Counted from the first letter of the stretch, positions 36,435 to 45,816 are shown. The stretch: DNA of 64,000 nucleotides from Acerihabitans sp047324305 (GCF_047324305.1 NZ_CP178740.1:248001-312000); one strand, 5' to 3'. A program made the numbers and translations. Notes: generated from the letters alone by a model not told the origin.

Positions 36435-37424
36435 ATGGTTTATCTGGCCAATCCAATGCGTTACGACGATATGTTATATCGCCGCTGCGGTAATAGCGGT
36501 CTTCAACTGCCGGCGGTGTCGCTCGGCCTGTGGCATAATTTCGGCGACGTCACGTTGCTGGAAAACAGCCGCGCCATGGTGCGCCGCGCCTTTGACTTAG
36601 GCATTACCCATTTTGACCTGGCCAATAACTACGGGCCGCCCCCGGGATCCGCCGAAGCCAATTTCGGCCGGTTGCTGCGCGAGGATTTGCTCCCCTACCG
36701 TGACGAGCTGATTATTTCCACCAAGGCGGGCTATACCATGTGGCCCGGGCCTTACGGCGACTGGGGCTCGAAAAAATACCTGGTGTCCAGCCTGGATCAG
36801 AGCCTGCGCCGTCTGGGCCTGGACTACGTGGATATCTTTTATCATCATCGTCCGGACCCCGCTACGCCGCTTGCCGAAACCATGAGCGCGCTGGATCTGC
36901 TGGTACGCCAGGGCAAGGCGCTCTACATCGGCCTGTCCAACTACCCCGCCGCGCTCGCCAGGCAGGCGTTGGCGCTATTAAACGACCTCGGCACTCCCTG
37001 CGTGATTCATCAACCCAAATATTCCATGTTTGAACGGTGGGTGGAACCTGAACTGCTTGATGTGCTGGCTGAGAACGGCGTGGGGTCGATAGCCTTTTCG
37101 CCGCTGGCCGGCGGTCAACTGACGGACCGTTACCTGAACGGCATACCGCAGGATTCGCGGGCGGCCAGACCGGGTCTGACCCTGACGCCGGAACAGCTTA
37201 CCGCGCAGAAAATGGATAAGGTACGGCGCCTGAACGATATTGCCCTGGAACGCGGCCAGAAGCTGGCGCAAATGGCGCTGGCCTGGGTGCTGCGCGGCGA
37301 TCGGGTAACGTCGGTGCTGATTGGCGCCAGCAAAACCTCGCAAATAGACGACGCGGTGGGGATGCTGGCCAATCGCGAATTCACCGCCGACGAATTGGCG
37401 CGTATCGAAGCGATACTGGCATAA
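36435..37424 (+). CDS. Aldo-keto reductase, YghZ/GpR-like L-glyceraldehyde 3-phosphate reductase
   Basis: 329 residues, NADPH-dependent AKR14-type enzyme; E. coli YghZ reduces L-glyceraldehyde 3-phosphate and methylglyoxal. The aldo-keto fold residues appear in FDLANNYGPPPGSAEANFGRLL (D, Y), STKAGY (K) and FYHHRPD (H). The start MVYLANPMRYDDMLYRRCG aligns with E. coli MVWLANPERYGQMQYRYCG, with AAGGAT upstream. The protein ends at LARIEAILA, about 15 residues before the E. coli end. Confidence 0.9.
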   Translation: MVYLANPMRYDDMLYRRCGNSGLQLPAVSLGLWHNFGDVTLLENSRAMVRRAFDLGITHFDLANNYGPPPGSAEANFGRLLREDLLPYRDELIISTKAGYTMWPGPYGDWGSKKYLVSSLDQSLRRLGLDYVDIFYHHRPDPATPLAETMSALDLLVRQGKALYIGLSNYPAALARQALALLNDLGTPCVIHQPKYSMFERWVEPELLDVLAENGVGSIAFSPLAGGQLTDRYLNGIPQDSRAARPGLTLTPEQLTAQKMDKVRRLNDIALERGQKLAQMALAWVLRGDRVTSVLIGASKTSQIDDAVGMLANREFTADELARIEAILA

Positions 37425-37601
37425 GGCCGCGCCGGCCCGCAATTTCCGCCCGGTATTGGCGGGCCCGGCGTGCCACGGAGCCTCGGTCGGGCGCATAAAC
37501 CGCGCCCGGCCAACCCCATAGACACGCATTGCCCTTAACGCGCCGGGTACGGCCTCTGCGGTAGGGTGGCGTATCGGATAGCCGGAGAAGATAAAGTCCG
37601 G

Positions 37602-38840
37602 TTACAGGCCGAACGCGGTGCCCACCATCAAATAGCCATTCAGCGTTACCACCACCGCCACGATAACCCACCCCAACGTCTGGATCAGGCGCGAGTTCAC
37701 CATGTCGCCCATCAGGACGCGGTTGCCGGTAAAGGTCAGCAGCGGCACCAGCGCCAGCGCAATGCCGAAGCTGAGCAGGACCTGGCTTAATACCAGGATA
37801 CGGGTCGGGTCCAGCCCCATCATGATAACCACAAAGGACGGCAGCATCGTGACCACCCGCCTTACCAGCAGCGGTATGCGAAAACGCACAAATCCCTGCA
37901 TCACCACCTGCCCGGCCATGGTGCCCACCACGGTGGAGGACAGGCCCGCCGCCACCAGGCTTAAACCGAATACCGTCGCCGCCGTATGGTTCAGCAGCGG
38001 CGCCAAGGTCAGGTAGGCCTCATCCAGATCGGCGATGCCGGTATGCCCGCTGAAGTGAAATGCCGCCGCCGCGGTGGCCATCATGGCCAGATTGACAAAA
38101 CCGGCGGTGGTCATGGCGATGGCCACATCCAGTTTAGTCGAGGAGTAGCGTTGGGCGCGGTTGCCGTGCAGTCCGTTTTGCGTCAAGGAAGAATGCAGGT
38201 AAATCACATGCGGCATAATGGTGGCGCCCAGCACCCCGGCGGCCAGGAAAACCGCGTCGCCGTTCGGCAGGCTGGGCAGCAGCATGCCTTTACCCAGTTC
38301 CGCCATATTCGGTTGCGAAAAAAACAGCTCCGCGATATAGGCGGCGGCGACAAACAGCAGCAGCCCGCCAATGACCAATTCCAGTGGTTTTTGACCCCGC
38401 TGTTGCAACATGAGGATCAAGAATGTGGCGATGCCGGTAATGATTGCGCCTTGCAGCAGCGAGCAGCCCAGCAGCATTTTAAAACCGATGGCCGCGCCGA
38501 CGAATTCCGCCAAATCGGTGGCCATGGCAATGATTTCAGCTTGTATCCAGTAGGCCCACACCGCCGGGCGCGGGAAGCGATCGCGGATATGCTCCGCCAG
38601 GTTCTTGCCGGTGGCGATACCCAGCTTTGCCGACAACAGCTGGATGAGCATGGCCATAAAGTTGGCCCACACCACCACCCAGAGCAATCGGTACCCGAAG
38701 CTGGCGCCCGCCTGGATATTGGTGGCGAAATTACCGGGGTCGATATAGCCAATCGCCGCGATAAACGCCGGGCCAAGCAATGAGAGCTTTACCTTGCGTG
38801 ATGCGCGATTGACACCGTCCGCAGTTCGGCTATTCAGCAT
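37602..38840 (-). CDS. mntH: MntH, proton-coupled Mn(II)/Fe(II) importer (NRAMP)
   Basis: 412 residues, the same length as E. coli MntH. NRAMP metal-site motifs DPGNF (34-38) and GATIMPHVIYLHSS are intact, with eleven membrane segments expected. ATG 38840 was chosen by alignment; the open frame continues 51 codons upstream without conservation. Divergent from nupC. A Fur-like box lies about 47 bp upstream; no E. coli-type MntR palindrome was seen. Confidence 0.96.
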   Translation of the reverse strand: MLNSRTADGVNRASRKVKLSLLGPAFIAAIGYIDPGNFATNIQAGASFGYRLLWVVVWANFMAMLIQLLSAKLGIATGKNLAEHIRDRFPRPAVWAYWIQAEIIAMATDLAEFVGAAIGFKMLLGCSLLQGAIITGIATFLILMLQQRGQKPLELVIGGLLLFVAAAYIAELFFSQPNMAELGKGMLLPSLPNGDAVFLAAGVLGATIMPHVIYLHSSLTQNGLHGNRAQRYSSTKLDVAIAMTTAGFVNLAMMATAAAAFHFSGHTGIADLDEAYLTLAPLLNHTAATVFGLSLVAAGLSSTVVGTMAGQVVMQGFVRFRIPLLVRRVVTMLPSFVVIMMGLDPTRILVLSQVLLSFGIALALVPLLTFTGNRVLMGDMVNSRLIQTLGWVIVAVVVTLNGYLMVGTAFGL

Positions 38841-38886
38841 ATCAGTGACCCTTATGATCCATCGAATTAGCTTCATCCTATCCAAA

Positions 38887-38901
38887 CGATAATAATTATC
38901 A
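38887..38901 (-). promoter_or_regulatory. Fur-box-like palindrome upstream of mntH
   Basis: CGATAATAATTATCA matches 14 of 15 positions of the 7-1-7 Fur motif TGATAATnATTATCA. On the minus strand it overlaps a candidate -35 TTGATA with TAGGAT 16 bp downstream, well placed to repress mntH under iron sufficiency. Confidence 0.75.
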
Positions 38902-39223
38902 AGCGCATTTAGGACGTTTCGGGTTATCTCTGCGATAGATGACGATGATGATGAGCATAAAGGGGGCAAAACCCAGCCTAATGACAGTTTCATCCCTAAT
39001 TGGACCGGCTTAGAAGCGCCAATGGGTTACTAAATTACATTAGCACACTATTAACATAATTGGATATAAATTTAACTTTTTTCGCGACTTATCTGTGACC
39101 GCCTCGCTATCCTCATCTTCTGCTAGAGGATTTTTATATATTTGCAACTTATAACTCGTTTTTAGTTCGACCGTTACATAGAATGAGCGGCAAATTATTG
39201 CCTGCCTCATAACTGGAGCAACT

Positions 39224-40408
39224 ATGTCCCGGATTTTTCATTTTGTCCTCGCTCTTGCCGTAGTGGCAATCCTGGCGTTATTGGTCAGCCACGATCGTAA
39301 AAAAATCAGGCTGCGCTTTATTGTTCAACTATTAGTCATTGAAGTCCTGCTTGCTTATTTTTTCCTCAACTCGCAGATTGGATTGGGTTTTGTGCAGGGA
39401 TTCTCGGCGCTGTTTGATAAGTTGCTAGGATTTGCCGCCGAAGGGACAGGATTTGTTTTCGGTAATATGAATAAACAGGGCCTGGCATTCTTTTTCCTGA
39501 ATGTGTTATGTCCGATTGTATTTATCTCGGCCCTGATAGGTATTTTACAGCATATCCGGGTGCTCCCTTTTATTATCCGCATCATCGGTACCCTGCTGTC
39601 GAAAATTAACGGTATGGGCAAGCTGGAGTCGTTTAACGCCGTCAGTTCGCTGATCCTGGGGCAATCGGAAAACTTCATCGCCTATAAGGATATCCTGGGC
39701 AAGATGTCCGAACGCCGGATGTACACCATGGCGGCCACGGCGATGTCGACGGTATCGATGTCCATCGTCGGCGCCTATATGACCATGCTGGAACCGCGCT
39801 ATGTGGTGGCCGCTCTGGTATTGAATATGTTCAGCACCTTTATTGTGCTGTCATTGATCAATCCCTACCAGGTCGGCAAGGAAGAAGAGCTGCAGATGAG
39901 TAATCTGCATGAAGGACAGAGCTTTTTCGAAATGCTGGGTGAATATATCCTGGCGGGCTTCCGGGTGGCCATTATCGTCGCGGCCATGCTGATTGGCTTC
40001 ATTGCCATTATCGCCGCCATAAACGCCTTGTTCAGCCTGGTGTTCGGCATCAGCTTCCAGGGCATACTGGGGTATATATTTTATCCCTTTGCCCGGGTCA
40101 TCGGCATCCAGGGCGACGAGGCGCTGCGGGTCGGCAGCATCATGGCCACCAAGCTGGTCTCCAATGAGTTTGTCGCCATGATGGATTTGCAAAAGGTTGC
40201 CGGCCAACTGTCCGCGCATTCCGTCGGCATCCTGTCGGTATTCCTGGTGTCGTTTGCCAACTTTTCATCCATCGGCATCGTGGCCGGCGCGATTAAAGGC
40301 CTGAACGAACACCAGGGCAACGTGGTATCCCGCTTCGGCCTGAAGCTGGTGTACGGCTCGACGCTGGTCAGCCTGCTGTCCGCCGCCATCACCGGTTTGG
40401 TAATTTAA
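39224..40408 (+). CDS. nupC: NupC, proton-driven nucleoside transporter
   Basis: Concentrative nucleoside transporter for pyrimidine nucleosides and adenosine. The protein has 394 residues with the family motifs GQSENFIAYKDILGKMSERRMYTM and GDEALRVGSIMATKLVSNEFVAM, and strongly hydrophobic membrane segments throughout. Divergent from mntH, as in E. coli; a strong terminator follows 40 bp after the stop. Confidence 0.96.
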   Translation: MSRIFHFVLALAVVAILALLVSHDRKKIRLRFIVQLLVIEVLLAYFFLNSQIGLGFVQGFSALFDKLLGFAAEGTGFVFGNMNKQGLAFFFLNVLCPIVFISALIGILQHIRVLPFIIRIIGTLLSKINGMGKLESFNAVSSLILGQSENFIAYKDILGKMSERRMYTMAATAMSTVSMSIVGAYMTMLEPRYVVAALVLNMFSTFIVLSLINPYQVGKEEELQMSNLHEGQSFFEMLGEYILAGFRVAIIVAAMLIGFIAIIAAINALFSLVFGISFQGILGYIFYPFARVIGIQGDEALRVGSIMATKLVSNEFVAMMDLQKVAGQLSAHSVGILSVFLVSFANFSSIGIVAGAIKGLNEHQGNVVSRFGLKLVYGSTLVSLLSAAITGLVI

Positions 40409-40448
40409 ACCGCCGTCCATCTTGCCGTCATAACGACGGTGCGGTTGG

Positions 40449-40472
40449 GGCCGGGGAAACCCGGCCTTTTTT
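40449..40472 (+). terminator. Rho-independent terminator of nupC
   Basis: 7-bp stem GGCCGGG/CCCGGCC with GAAA tetraloop and six T. Confidence 0.95.
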
Positions 40473-40531
40473 ATAGGATTGACGCGATAAATCGAGGCGG
40501 CGCCAGGCATGCACGCACAAGATATAAAAAC

Positions 40532-40559
40532 AAAAAACCGGCCAGAAGCCGGTTTTTTT
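40532..40559 (-). terminator. Terminator of the alanine tRNA operon
   Basis: 6-bp stem ACCGGC/GCCGGT flanked by A and T runs on both sides. On the minus strand it follows the second tRNA-Ala by 5 bp and ends in six T. It would also work on the plus strand. Confidence 0.9.
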
Positions 40560-40563
40560 AATG

Positions 40564-40639
<76 letters not shown>

Positions 40640-40705
40640 AACGTACTTCCTGGGTAACACGAACACCGTCGTAACACATCATCATATCAGGCCAATCGAG
40701 GTGAT

Positions 40706-40781
<76 letters not shown>

Positions 40782-40815
40782 GTACCCGACACATCATGTC
40801 TGGTGGACGGGGCGC

Positions 40816-40844
40816 ATGATATGAAACCCGGCAAACAGTGTCAA
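40816..40844 (-). promoter_or_regulatory. Promoter of the alanine tRNA operon
   Basis: Minus strand TTGACA (40839-40844), 17-bp spacer, TATCAT (40816-40821), then GCGCCCCG, a GC-rich discriminator typical of stringently controlled stable-RNA promoters. Confidence 0.9.
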
Positions 40845-40907
40845 CGGCTAATTGAAATTAACGCATCAAACGCTGAAAAAGCCGTCAAATCCTCGATAAC
40901 GAACGGT

Positions 40908-42317
40908 TTATCCGGCGCGCTGGGCGATATAGTCCAGCGCCTTATCGATACGGGCCAACGAACGTGACTGTCCGACGGCATGGACGGTGACATCCAGCGC
41001 CGGCGACTGGCCCGCGCCGGTGACCGCCACGCGCAGCGGCATCCCTACCTTGCCCATGCCCACGTTGAGCTCCGCCGCCGTCTCCTCGATAGCGTTATGC
41101 ACGTGTTCAGGCGACCACGACGTCAGGGCGGCCAGTTTGGCGCGCGCCAGCACCAACGGCTCGCGGGCCACCAGGCGCAGATGTTTTTTGGCCGCGTCGG
41201 CATCGAACTGCTCGAAATCCTCATAGAAATAATGGCATGAGGCCGCCATTTCTTTCAGGGTCTTGCAGCGATCGCCGAGTAATGTCACCAGCTCCGCCAG
41301 TTGCGGCCCATTGCGGGTATCAATGCCCGCTTGTTCCATATGCCATACCAGGTGGGTGGCGACGTATTCCGGCGGCAGATGATTAATGTAGTGGTGATTA
41401 AGCCACAGCAGCTTTTCGGTGTTAAAGGCGCTGGCCGATTTGCTGATATCGTCCAGGGTAAACAGCCGCTTCATTTCTTCGATGGAGAAAATTTCCTGAT
41501 CACCATGGGACCAGCCCAGGCGCACCAGGTAATTCAGCAGGGCCTCAGGCAGAAAACCGTCGTCGCGGTACTGCATTACGCCCACCGCGCCGTGGCGTTT
41601 GGACAGCTTCTTGCCGTCGTCGCCCAGGATCATCGAGACGTGGGCATATTCGGGCACCGGCGCGCCCAGGGCCTTGAGAATATTGATCTGGCGCGGCGTG
41701 TTGTTGATATGATCCTCACCGCGGATAACATGGGTGATTGCCATATCCCAGTCGTCAATCACCACGCAGAAATTATAGGTGGGCGAGCCGTCGGTACGGC
41801 GGATAATCAGGTCGTCAAGCTCTTGGTTGCTAAATTCAATCGGGCCGCGAATATTATCATTAAAGATAACCGAGCCGTCCTGGGGATTGGCGAAACGCAC
41901 CACGCAAGGCTCGGCATCGTCATGCTGTTCATGGCTGTGGCGGCAGCGGCCGTCGTAACGCGGTTTCTCGCCGTTGGCCATTTGCTGCTCGCGCAGGGCT
42001 TCCAGGCGCTCCCTGGAGCAATAGCATTTATAGGCGGTGCCCTGCACCAGCATGTCGTCGATCACCGCGTTATAACGGTCGAAACGTTTGGTCTGGTAGT
42101 AAGGACCTTCATCCCAATCCAGGTTCAGCCAGTTCATTCCGTCCATAATGGCGTTGATAGCTTCCTGGGTGGAGCGCTCAAGATCGGTATCCTCGATACG
42201 CAGCACGAACTCCCCGCCCTGGCTACGGGCAAACAGCCATGAATATAAAGCGGTACGGGCGCCGCCGACATGAAGATAGCCGGTGGGGCTGGGCGCAAAA
42301 CGGGTTTTAATTTTCAT
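40908..42317 (-). CDS. gltX: GltX, glutamyl-tRNA synthetase
   Basis: Charges tRNA-Glu. The protein has 469 residues (E. coli 471). The class I HIGH variant HVGG is at 16-19 (PSPTGYLHVGGAR), KMSKS-like KLSKRHG is in the middle, and CYCSRERLEALREQQ lies in the zinc region. ATG 42317 gives the conserved MKIKTRFAPSPTGYLHVGG; the frame is open for 81 more codons upstream but without conservation. Divergent from the valine tRNA operon, as in E. coli. Confidence 0.97.
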   Translation of the reverse strand: MKIKTRFAPSPTGYLHVGGARTALYSWLFARSQGGEFVLRIEDTDLERSTQEAINAIMDGMNWLNLDWDEGPYYQTKRFDRYNAVIDDMLVQGTAYKCYCSRERLEALREQQMANGEKPRYDGRCRHSHEQHDDAEPCVVRFANPQDGSVIFNDNIRGPIEFSNQELDDLIIRRTDGSPTYNFCVVIDDWDMAITHVIRGEDHINNTPRQINILKALGAPVPEYAHVSMILGDDGKKLSKRHGAVGVMQYRDDGFLPEALLNYLVRLGWSHGDQEIFSIEEMKRLFTLDDISKSASAFNTEKLLWLNHHYINHLPPEYVATHLVWHMEQAGIDTRNGPQLAELVTLLGDRCKTLKEMAASCHYFYEDFEQFDADAAKKHLRLVAREPLVLARAKLAALTSWSPEHVHNAIEETAAELNVGMGKVGMPLRVAVTGAGQSPALDVTVHAVGQSRSLARIDKALDYIAQRAG

Positions 42318-42520
42318 CAGGAACACTGCCTTATTACGCATGGCTGACAGTCGGGAGCAATGCTCCCGGCCGGTTATAAAAAGTGGACAATATTCTACCA
42401 CTCCAGCCCGATTCCTCAACGCTGTTCCACTTTTGCTGCTCCTTTTGCAGAGATTAAAGGCGCAAACCCGTTCATCTTGACTAATTTTACGACGAACACA
42501 CTTTTTACTTTCAAAAATCG

Positions 42521-42548
42521 TTGACTCACTTGGCAGTATCCCTATAAT
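42521..42548 (+). promoter_or_regulatory. Promoter of the valine/lysine tRNA operon
   Basis: TTGACT (42521-42526), 16-bp spacer, perfect TATAAT (42543-42548), discriminator GCGACTCC. An A-rich UP-like stretch lies upstream. Confidence 0.92.
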
Positions 42549-42564
42549 GCGACTCCACACGGCG

Positions 42565-42640
42565 GGGTGATTAGCTCAGCTGGGAGAGCATCTCCCTTAC
42601 AAGGAGAGGGTCGGCGGTTCGATCCCGTCATCACCCACCA
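42565..42640 (+). tRNA. valU: tRNA-Val (TAC), copy 1
   Basis: 76 nt with encoded CCA; anticodon loop CCCTTACAAGG carries TAC. First of three identical genes, 17 bp after the -10 box. Order and place match E. coli valU-valX-valY-lysV. Confidence 0.97.
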
Positions 42641-42696
42641 CTTAATTTTCTAAGTGGCTCCGCTGTGAGAAATAGAAGTAATACGCGGTAAGAAGT

Positions 42697-42772
42697 GGGT
42701 GATTAGCTCAGCTGGGAGAGCATCTCCCTTACAAGGAGAGGGTCGGCGGTTCGATCCCGTCATCACCCACCA
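42697..42772 (+). tRNA. valX: tRNA-Val (TAC), copy 2
   Basis: 76 nt, identical to copy 1; 56-bp spacer before it. Named by order in the E. coli-like cluster. Confidence 0.97.
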
Positions 42773-42813
42773 CTTCTTAAGTCGGTATTGTTTTGATGTT
42801 CGTTTACAGAAAT

Positions 42814-42889
42814 GGGTGATTAGCTCAGCTGGGAGAGCATCTCCCTTACAAGGAGAGGGTCGGCGGTTCGATCCCGTCATCACCCACCA
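42814..42889 (+). tRNA. valY: tRNA-Val (TAC), copy 3
   Basis: 76 nt, identical to copies 1 and 2; 41-bp spacer before it, 17 bp to the lysine tRNA. Confidence 0.97.
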
Positions 42890-42906
42890 TTTCTGTCCTT
42901 TTAAGT

Positions 42907-42982
42907 GGGTCGTTAGCTCAGTTGGTAGAGCAGTTGACTTTTAATCAATTGGTCGCAGGTTCGAATCCTGCACGACCCACCA
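42907..42982 (+). tRNA. lysV: tRNA-Lys (TTT)
   Basis: 76 nt with encoded CCA; anticodon loop GACTTTTAATC carries TTT; T arm GCAGGTTCGAATCCTGC. Last tRNA of the operon. Its final 17 nt are also the first 17 nt of the tandem repeats that follow. Confidence 0.97.
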
Positions 42983-43490
42983 CTTTCAAGAATACCCCCC
43001 AAACTTCAAACCAAGCCAATACCTCAATATTTCGCGTGTCGTGCGGATTTGAACCTGCGCAGGTTCGAGTCGAGCGCAGCGAGACAGCGTTGCCGCCAGG
43101 CGACGACCCGAAGGGCGAGGCCAGCGGCCGAGTCATCCTGCACGACCCACCACTTTCAAGAATACCCCCCCAATCTTCAAACCAAGCCAATACTACAATA
43201 TTTCGCGCGTCGTGCGGATTTGAACCTGCGCAGGTTCGAGTCGAGCGCAGCGAGACAGCGTTGCCGCCAGGCGACGACCCGAAGGGCGAGGCCAGCGGCC
43301 GAGTCATCCTGCACGACCCACCACTTTCAAGAATACCCCTCAAACTTCAAACCAGGCCAATACCTCAATATTTCGCGCGTCGTGCGGATTTGAACCTGCG
43401 CAGGTTCGGGTCGAGCGCAGCGAGACAGCGTTGCCGCCAGGCGACGACCCGAAGGGCGAGGCCAGCGGCCGAGTCATCCTGCACGACCCA
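42966..43490 (+). repeat. Three 170-171 bp tandem repeats carrying the tRNA-Lys 3' end
   Basis: Units begin at 42966, 43136 and 43307, with a partial fourth at 43477-43490. Each starts with TCCTGCACGACCCACCA, the real or copied tRNA-Lys 3' end including CCA. Each unit also has an inverted T-arm copy (TCGTGCGGATTTGAACCTGCG) joined to a direct one (CGCAGGTTCGAGTC), giving the perfect 16-nt palindrome GAACCTGCGCAGGTTC (43051-43066, 43222-43237, 43392-43407). A GC-rich segment of about 65 bp then separates the T loop from the next 3' end. Units differ at few positions. The last partial copy reads CCCAACA and has lost CCACCA. The layout recalls the E. coli tyrT/rtT repeats. Confidence 0.9.
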
Positions 43491-43531
43491 ACAGCTTTCG
43501 TTCCGGGGTGACACTGGCCCGATAACTTCAG

Positions 43532-44434
43532 CTATACCGCCGCGGTTTTGCTGCGTAAAAAATCGAGCACGGCTCTGGTTGCTGCGCTGATGTGCTTATC
43601 ACGGTAATAGTAGGCCCAGAAGCCCTGATAGACAGGACACCACTCCTGCAACAAAGGCACCAGCTTCCCGCTATCAATCTCTTCCTGTAAATGGTGCTCG
43701 ACCCACATGGCAATACCCAGACCCTCTGTTGCGGCCCGTACCGCTGCACGCCGATCATTGATGGTCAGTGGCCCCTGTACTGCAAGGGTGATTTTCTCGC
43801 TGCCTTTACTGAACTCCCAGTTATAAGGCGAGGCATCAGGCTGCTGCCGCCAGTTAATACATCGATGGCGAGCCAGGTCTCTGGGGTGTTCTGGTGTTCC
43901 ATTGGTCGCAAGGTAATCGGGGGAAGCCACCGGAATTTGTCGTAGTGCAGGGCCAACCGGAAAGGCGACCGTTTCCGGGTGTATGTATTCACCTAAGCGA
44001 AAACCAATGTCATATCCCTCACTGACGATGTCGATCCAGGCATCGTCCAGACGAACTTCCAGAGTGATTTCCGGGTATGAGGTATGAAATGTCGCAAGAC
44101 GAGGGGCGATCAGATCATTCCAGGCAACGCGCGGCATAACGAGCCTGACATTCCCGACCGGGTGTTCACGTTGCCAGGATAGTTCCCGGGTTGCGGCTTC
44201 AATTTCCTGAAACGCCAGGCTCAGGCGTGCCAACAGTTGTGCCCCCTGATCGGTTGTGGACACACTTCGAGTGGTACGATGAAAAAGCTGGACCCCGGTC
44301 CGCTCCTCCAGGCGACGAATGATCTGGCTCATCGCTGAAGGGCTAATCTCCAGCAGACGAGCCCCGCCATTAAAGCTACCGGCTGTCGCAACAGCGATGA
44401 ACGCTTCGTAGTCTTTAAATAGAGTCGATTTCAT
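43532..44434 (-). CDS. LysR-family regulator of the adjacent crotonase operon
   Basis: 300 residues. N-terminal winged helix-turn-helix (about 6-64: FIAVATAGSFNGGARLLEISPSAMSQIIRRLEERTGVQLFHRTTRSV) and a periplasmic-binding-like effector domain of the AaeR/DmlR type. Divergent from the crotonase gene with a 117-bp intergenic region, the classical LysR arrangement, so it probably controls that operon. Lower GC than the core genes, consistent with joint acquisition. Confidence 0.88.
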   Translation of the reverse strand: MKSTLFKDYEAFIAVATAGSFNGGARLLEISPSAMSQIIRRLEERTGVQLFHRTTRSVSTTDQGAQLLARLSLAFQEIEAATRELSWQREHPVGNVRLVMPRVAWNDLIAPRLATFHTSYPEITLEVRLDDAWIDIVSEGYDIGFRLGEYIHPETVAFPVGPALRQIPVASPDYLATNGTPEHPRDLARHRCINWRQQPDASPYNWEFSKGSEKITLAVQGPLTINDRRAAVRAATEGLGIAMWVEHHLQEEIDSGKLVPLLQEWCPVYQGFWAYYYRDKHISAATRAVLDFLRSKTAAV

Positions 44435-44551
44435 AGAGGTGTAAATTATATATCCTAACTGACATAGTTAATTGAAAATAACGGCGATTATCATTTTATT
44501 TATAATATGTATGCTTGTCGACACACTAGACACACTAATAGGAGAACCTTG

Positions 44552-45388
44552 ATGCCTGACAAGCGATATTCCACCCTGCGTAAGCAACTGGATGATGGCG
44601 TGGCCACTGTCACGTTTGACAATCCTCCCCTCAATCTCGTCACCCCTGAAGTGATCGGGGAACTGACACTACTGCTTGAGGAATTGCGAACGGATGATAG
44701 GGTACGCACCATTGTGTTCGACAGTGCTGACCCCGATTTTTTTATCGGACATGCGGATCTCAACCTCTTTCTCGGCCCCCGTGATCGGGTGCCGCCGAAA
44801 GGCAACACACTCAACCCACTGCAAACCCTTCTGGAAACACTGCGAACGCTGCCTAAGGCCACTATCGCTATGCTTGACGGGCGTGCAGTCGGGATTGGGC
44901 CGGAGTTTCTTACCTCCTGTGATATGGCTTTTGCCTCTGATCGCTCGGTCCTGATGCAATTCGAGGTGGCTATGGGCGTGCTGCCTGGTGCAACGGGGTC
45001 ACAGCGCCTGCCACGCCTACTGGGACGTATGCGGGCACTTGAAGTGATTCTGGGATGCGATGAAATCGCCGCTGATGTGGCTGAACGTTATGGCTTTATC
45101 AACCGTGCGATGCCAGTGGCCGAGCTCAAACCCTTTGTGAAGAGGCTAGCCCACCGGATTGCAACTTTCCCGGCGCAGGCTATCGCACTCACCAAAGTGG
45201 CGGTGGATGCTGCCGATCATCTGCCGATCCATCTCGGCCTGCTCGAAGAGAGTCATACCCTTAATCAGACGCTGGTGAGTGGCGAAGCTCAACGCCGGAT
45301 GAAATCGTTTCTCGCTATGGGAGCGCAGACGGTGGAGTTTGAGAAAAACGACTTCGCCAGTTCGCTCGACAAGCTGCAATCTTCCTAA
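44552..45388 (+). CDS. Enoyl-CoA hydratase/isomerase (crotonase) family protein
   Basis: 278 residues. Crotonase fold: VATVTFDNPPLNLVTPEVIGEL, FFIGHADLNLFL (first oxyanion-hole region), MLDGRAVGIGPEFLTSCDMAFAS and GVLPGATGSQRLPRLLGRMRALEVIL. The usual GGG after A-x-G is replaced by VGIG and the catalytic glutamate position before LPGATG is not classical, so hydratase activity is uncertain. ATG 44552 has GGAG 8 bp upstream. First gene of a three-gene operon with an NTF2-like and a CMD protein. The substrate is unknown. Confidence 0.85.
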   Translation: MPDKRYSTLRKQLDDGVATVTFDNPPLNLVTPEVIGELTLLLEELRTDDRVRTIVFDSADPDFFIGHADLNLFLGPRDRVPPKGNTLNPLQTLLETLRTLPKATIAMLDGRAVGIGPEFLTSCDMAFASDRSVLMQFEVAMGVLPGATGSQRLPRLLGRMRALEVILGCDEIAADVAERYGFINRAMPVAELKPFVKRLAHRIATFPAQAIALTKVAVDAADHLPIHLGLLEESHTLNQTLVSGEAQRRMKSFLAMGAQTVEFEKNDFASSLDKLQSS

Positions 45389-45406
45389 TCGGAAAGGAGA
45401 TATCAC

Positions 45407-45814
45407 ATGATCCACTTAACACCCAGGGCAGCGATGCAAAAGCTTGTCGATGATATTTCGAGTGATAACTGGCACGAACTGCACATGCTGTATGCACCTG
45501 ACGCAGTTGTCCGCCATCCCATCGCACGTGATGAGCGCTCGTTGCTGCAAGGACGTAAAGGCCTAAAACAGCATTTTGAACGTTTTTTCGCCACAGGAGT
45601 GAAATTGCGTGCGACACCGATTCATTTCATTGATACCACGGACCCCGAACTGGTGATCGGTTCCTTCACCTACCACGGTGAAAAGGGTTTCGGGATGGAA
45701 CATTTTGATCTGGAAGCGTGTTTCATCTGGCGGGTCCGTGATGGATTGATTCTTGACACGACCGATTACCTCAGCCCTCCGGTGCCGCCCCGTGACCAAA
45801 CACAGGAGAAATAA
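45407..45814 (+). CDS. NTF2/SnoaL-like protein
   Basis: 135 residues with the SnoaL-like layout: N-terminal helix, VVRHPIARDERSLLQGRKGLKQHFERFF, then beta-strands ending in HFDLEACFIWRVRDGLILDTTDYLSPP. Members are small isomerases, cyclases or hydratases, or non-enzymatic. AAAGGAG 5-6 bp upstream of the ATG; 18 bp after the crotonase and 2 bp before the CMD gene, so one operon. Confidence 0.8.
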   Translation: MIHLTPRAAMQKLVDDISSDNWHELHMLYAPDAVVRHPIARDERSLLQGRKGLKQHFERFFATGVKLRATPIHFIDTTDPELVIGSFTYHGEKGFGMEHFDLEACFIWRVRDGLILDTTDYLSPPVPPRDQTQEK

Positions 45815-45816
45815 AC

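Noticed and set aside
42966..43490. CRISPR-like array after lysV
   Set aside because: The whole 170-bp unit is repeated, with no variable spacers; it is a tandem repeat containing tRNA 3' ends.
42699..43590. Long plus-strand ORFs across the valine/lysine tRNA genes and the following repeats, with repeated peptide units
   Set aside because: They read through tRNA genes and the 170-bp tandem repeats; the apparent peptide repeat is a by-product of the DNA repeat.
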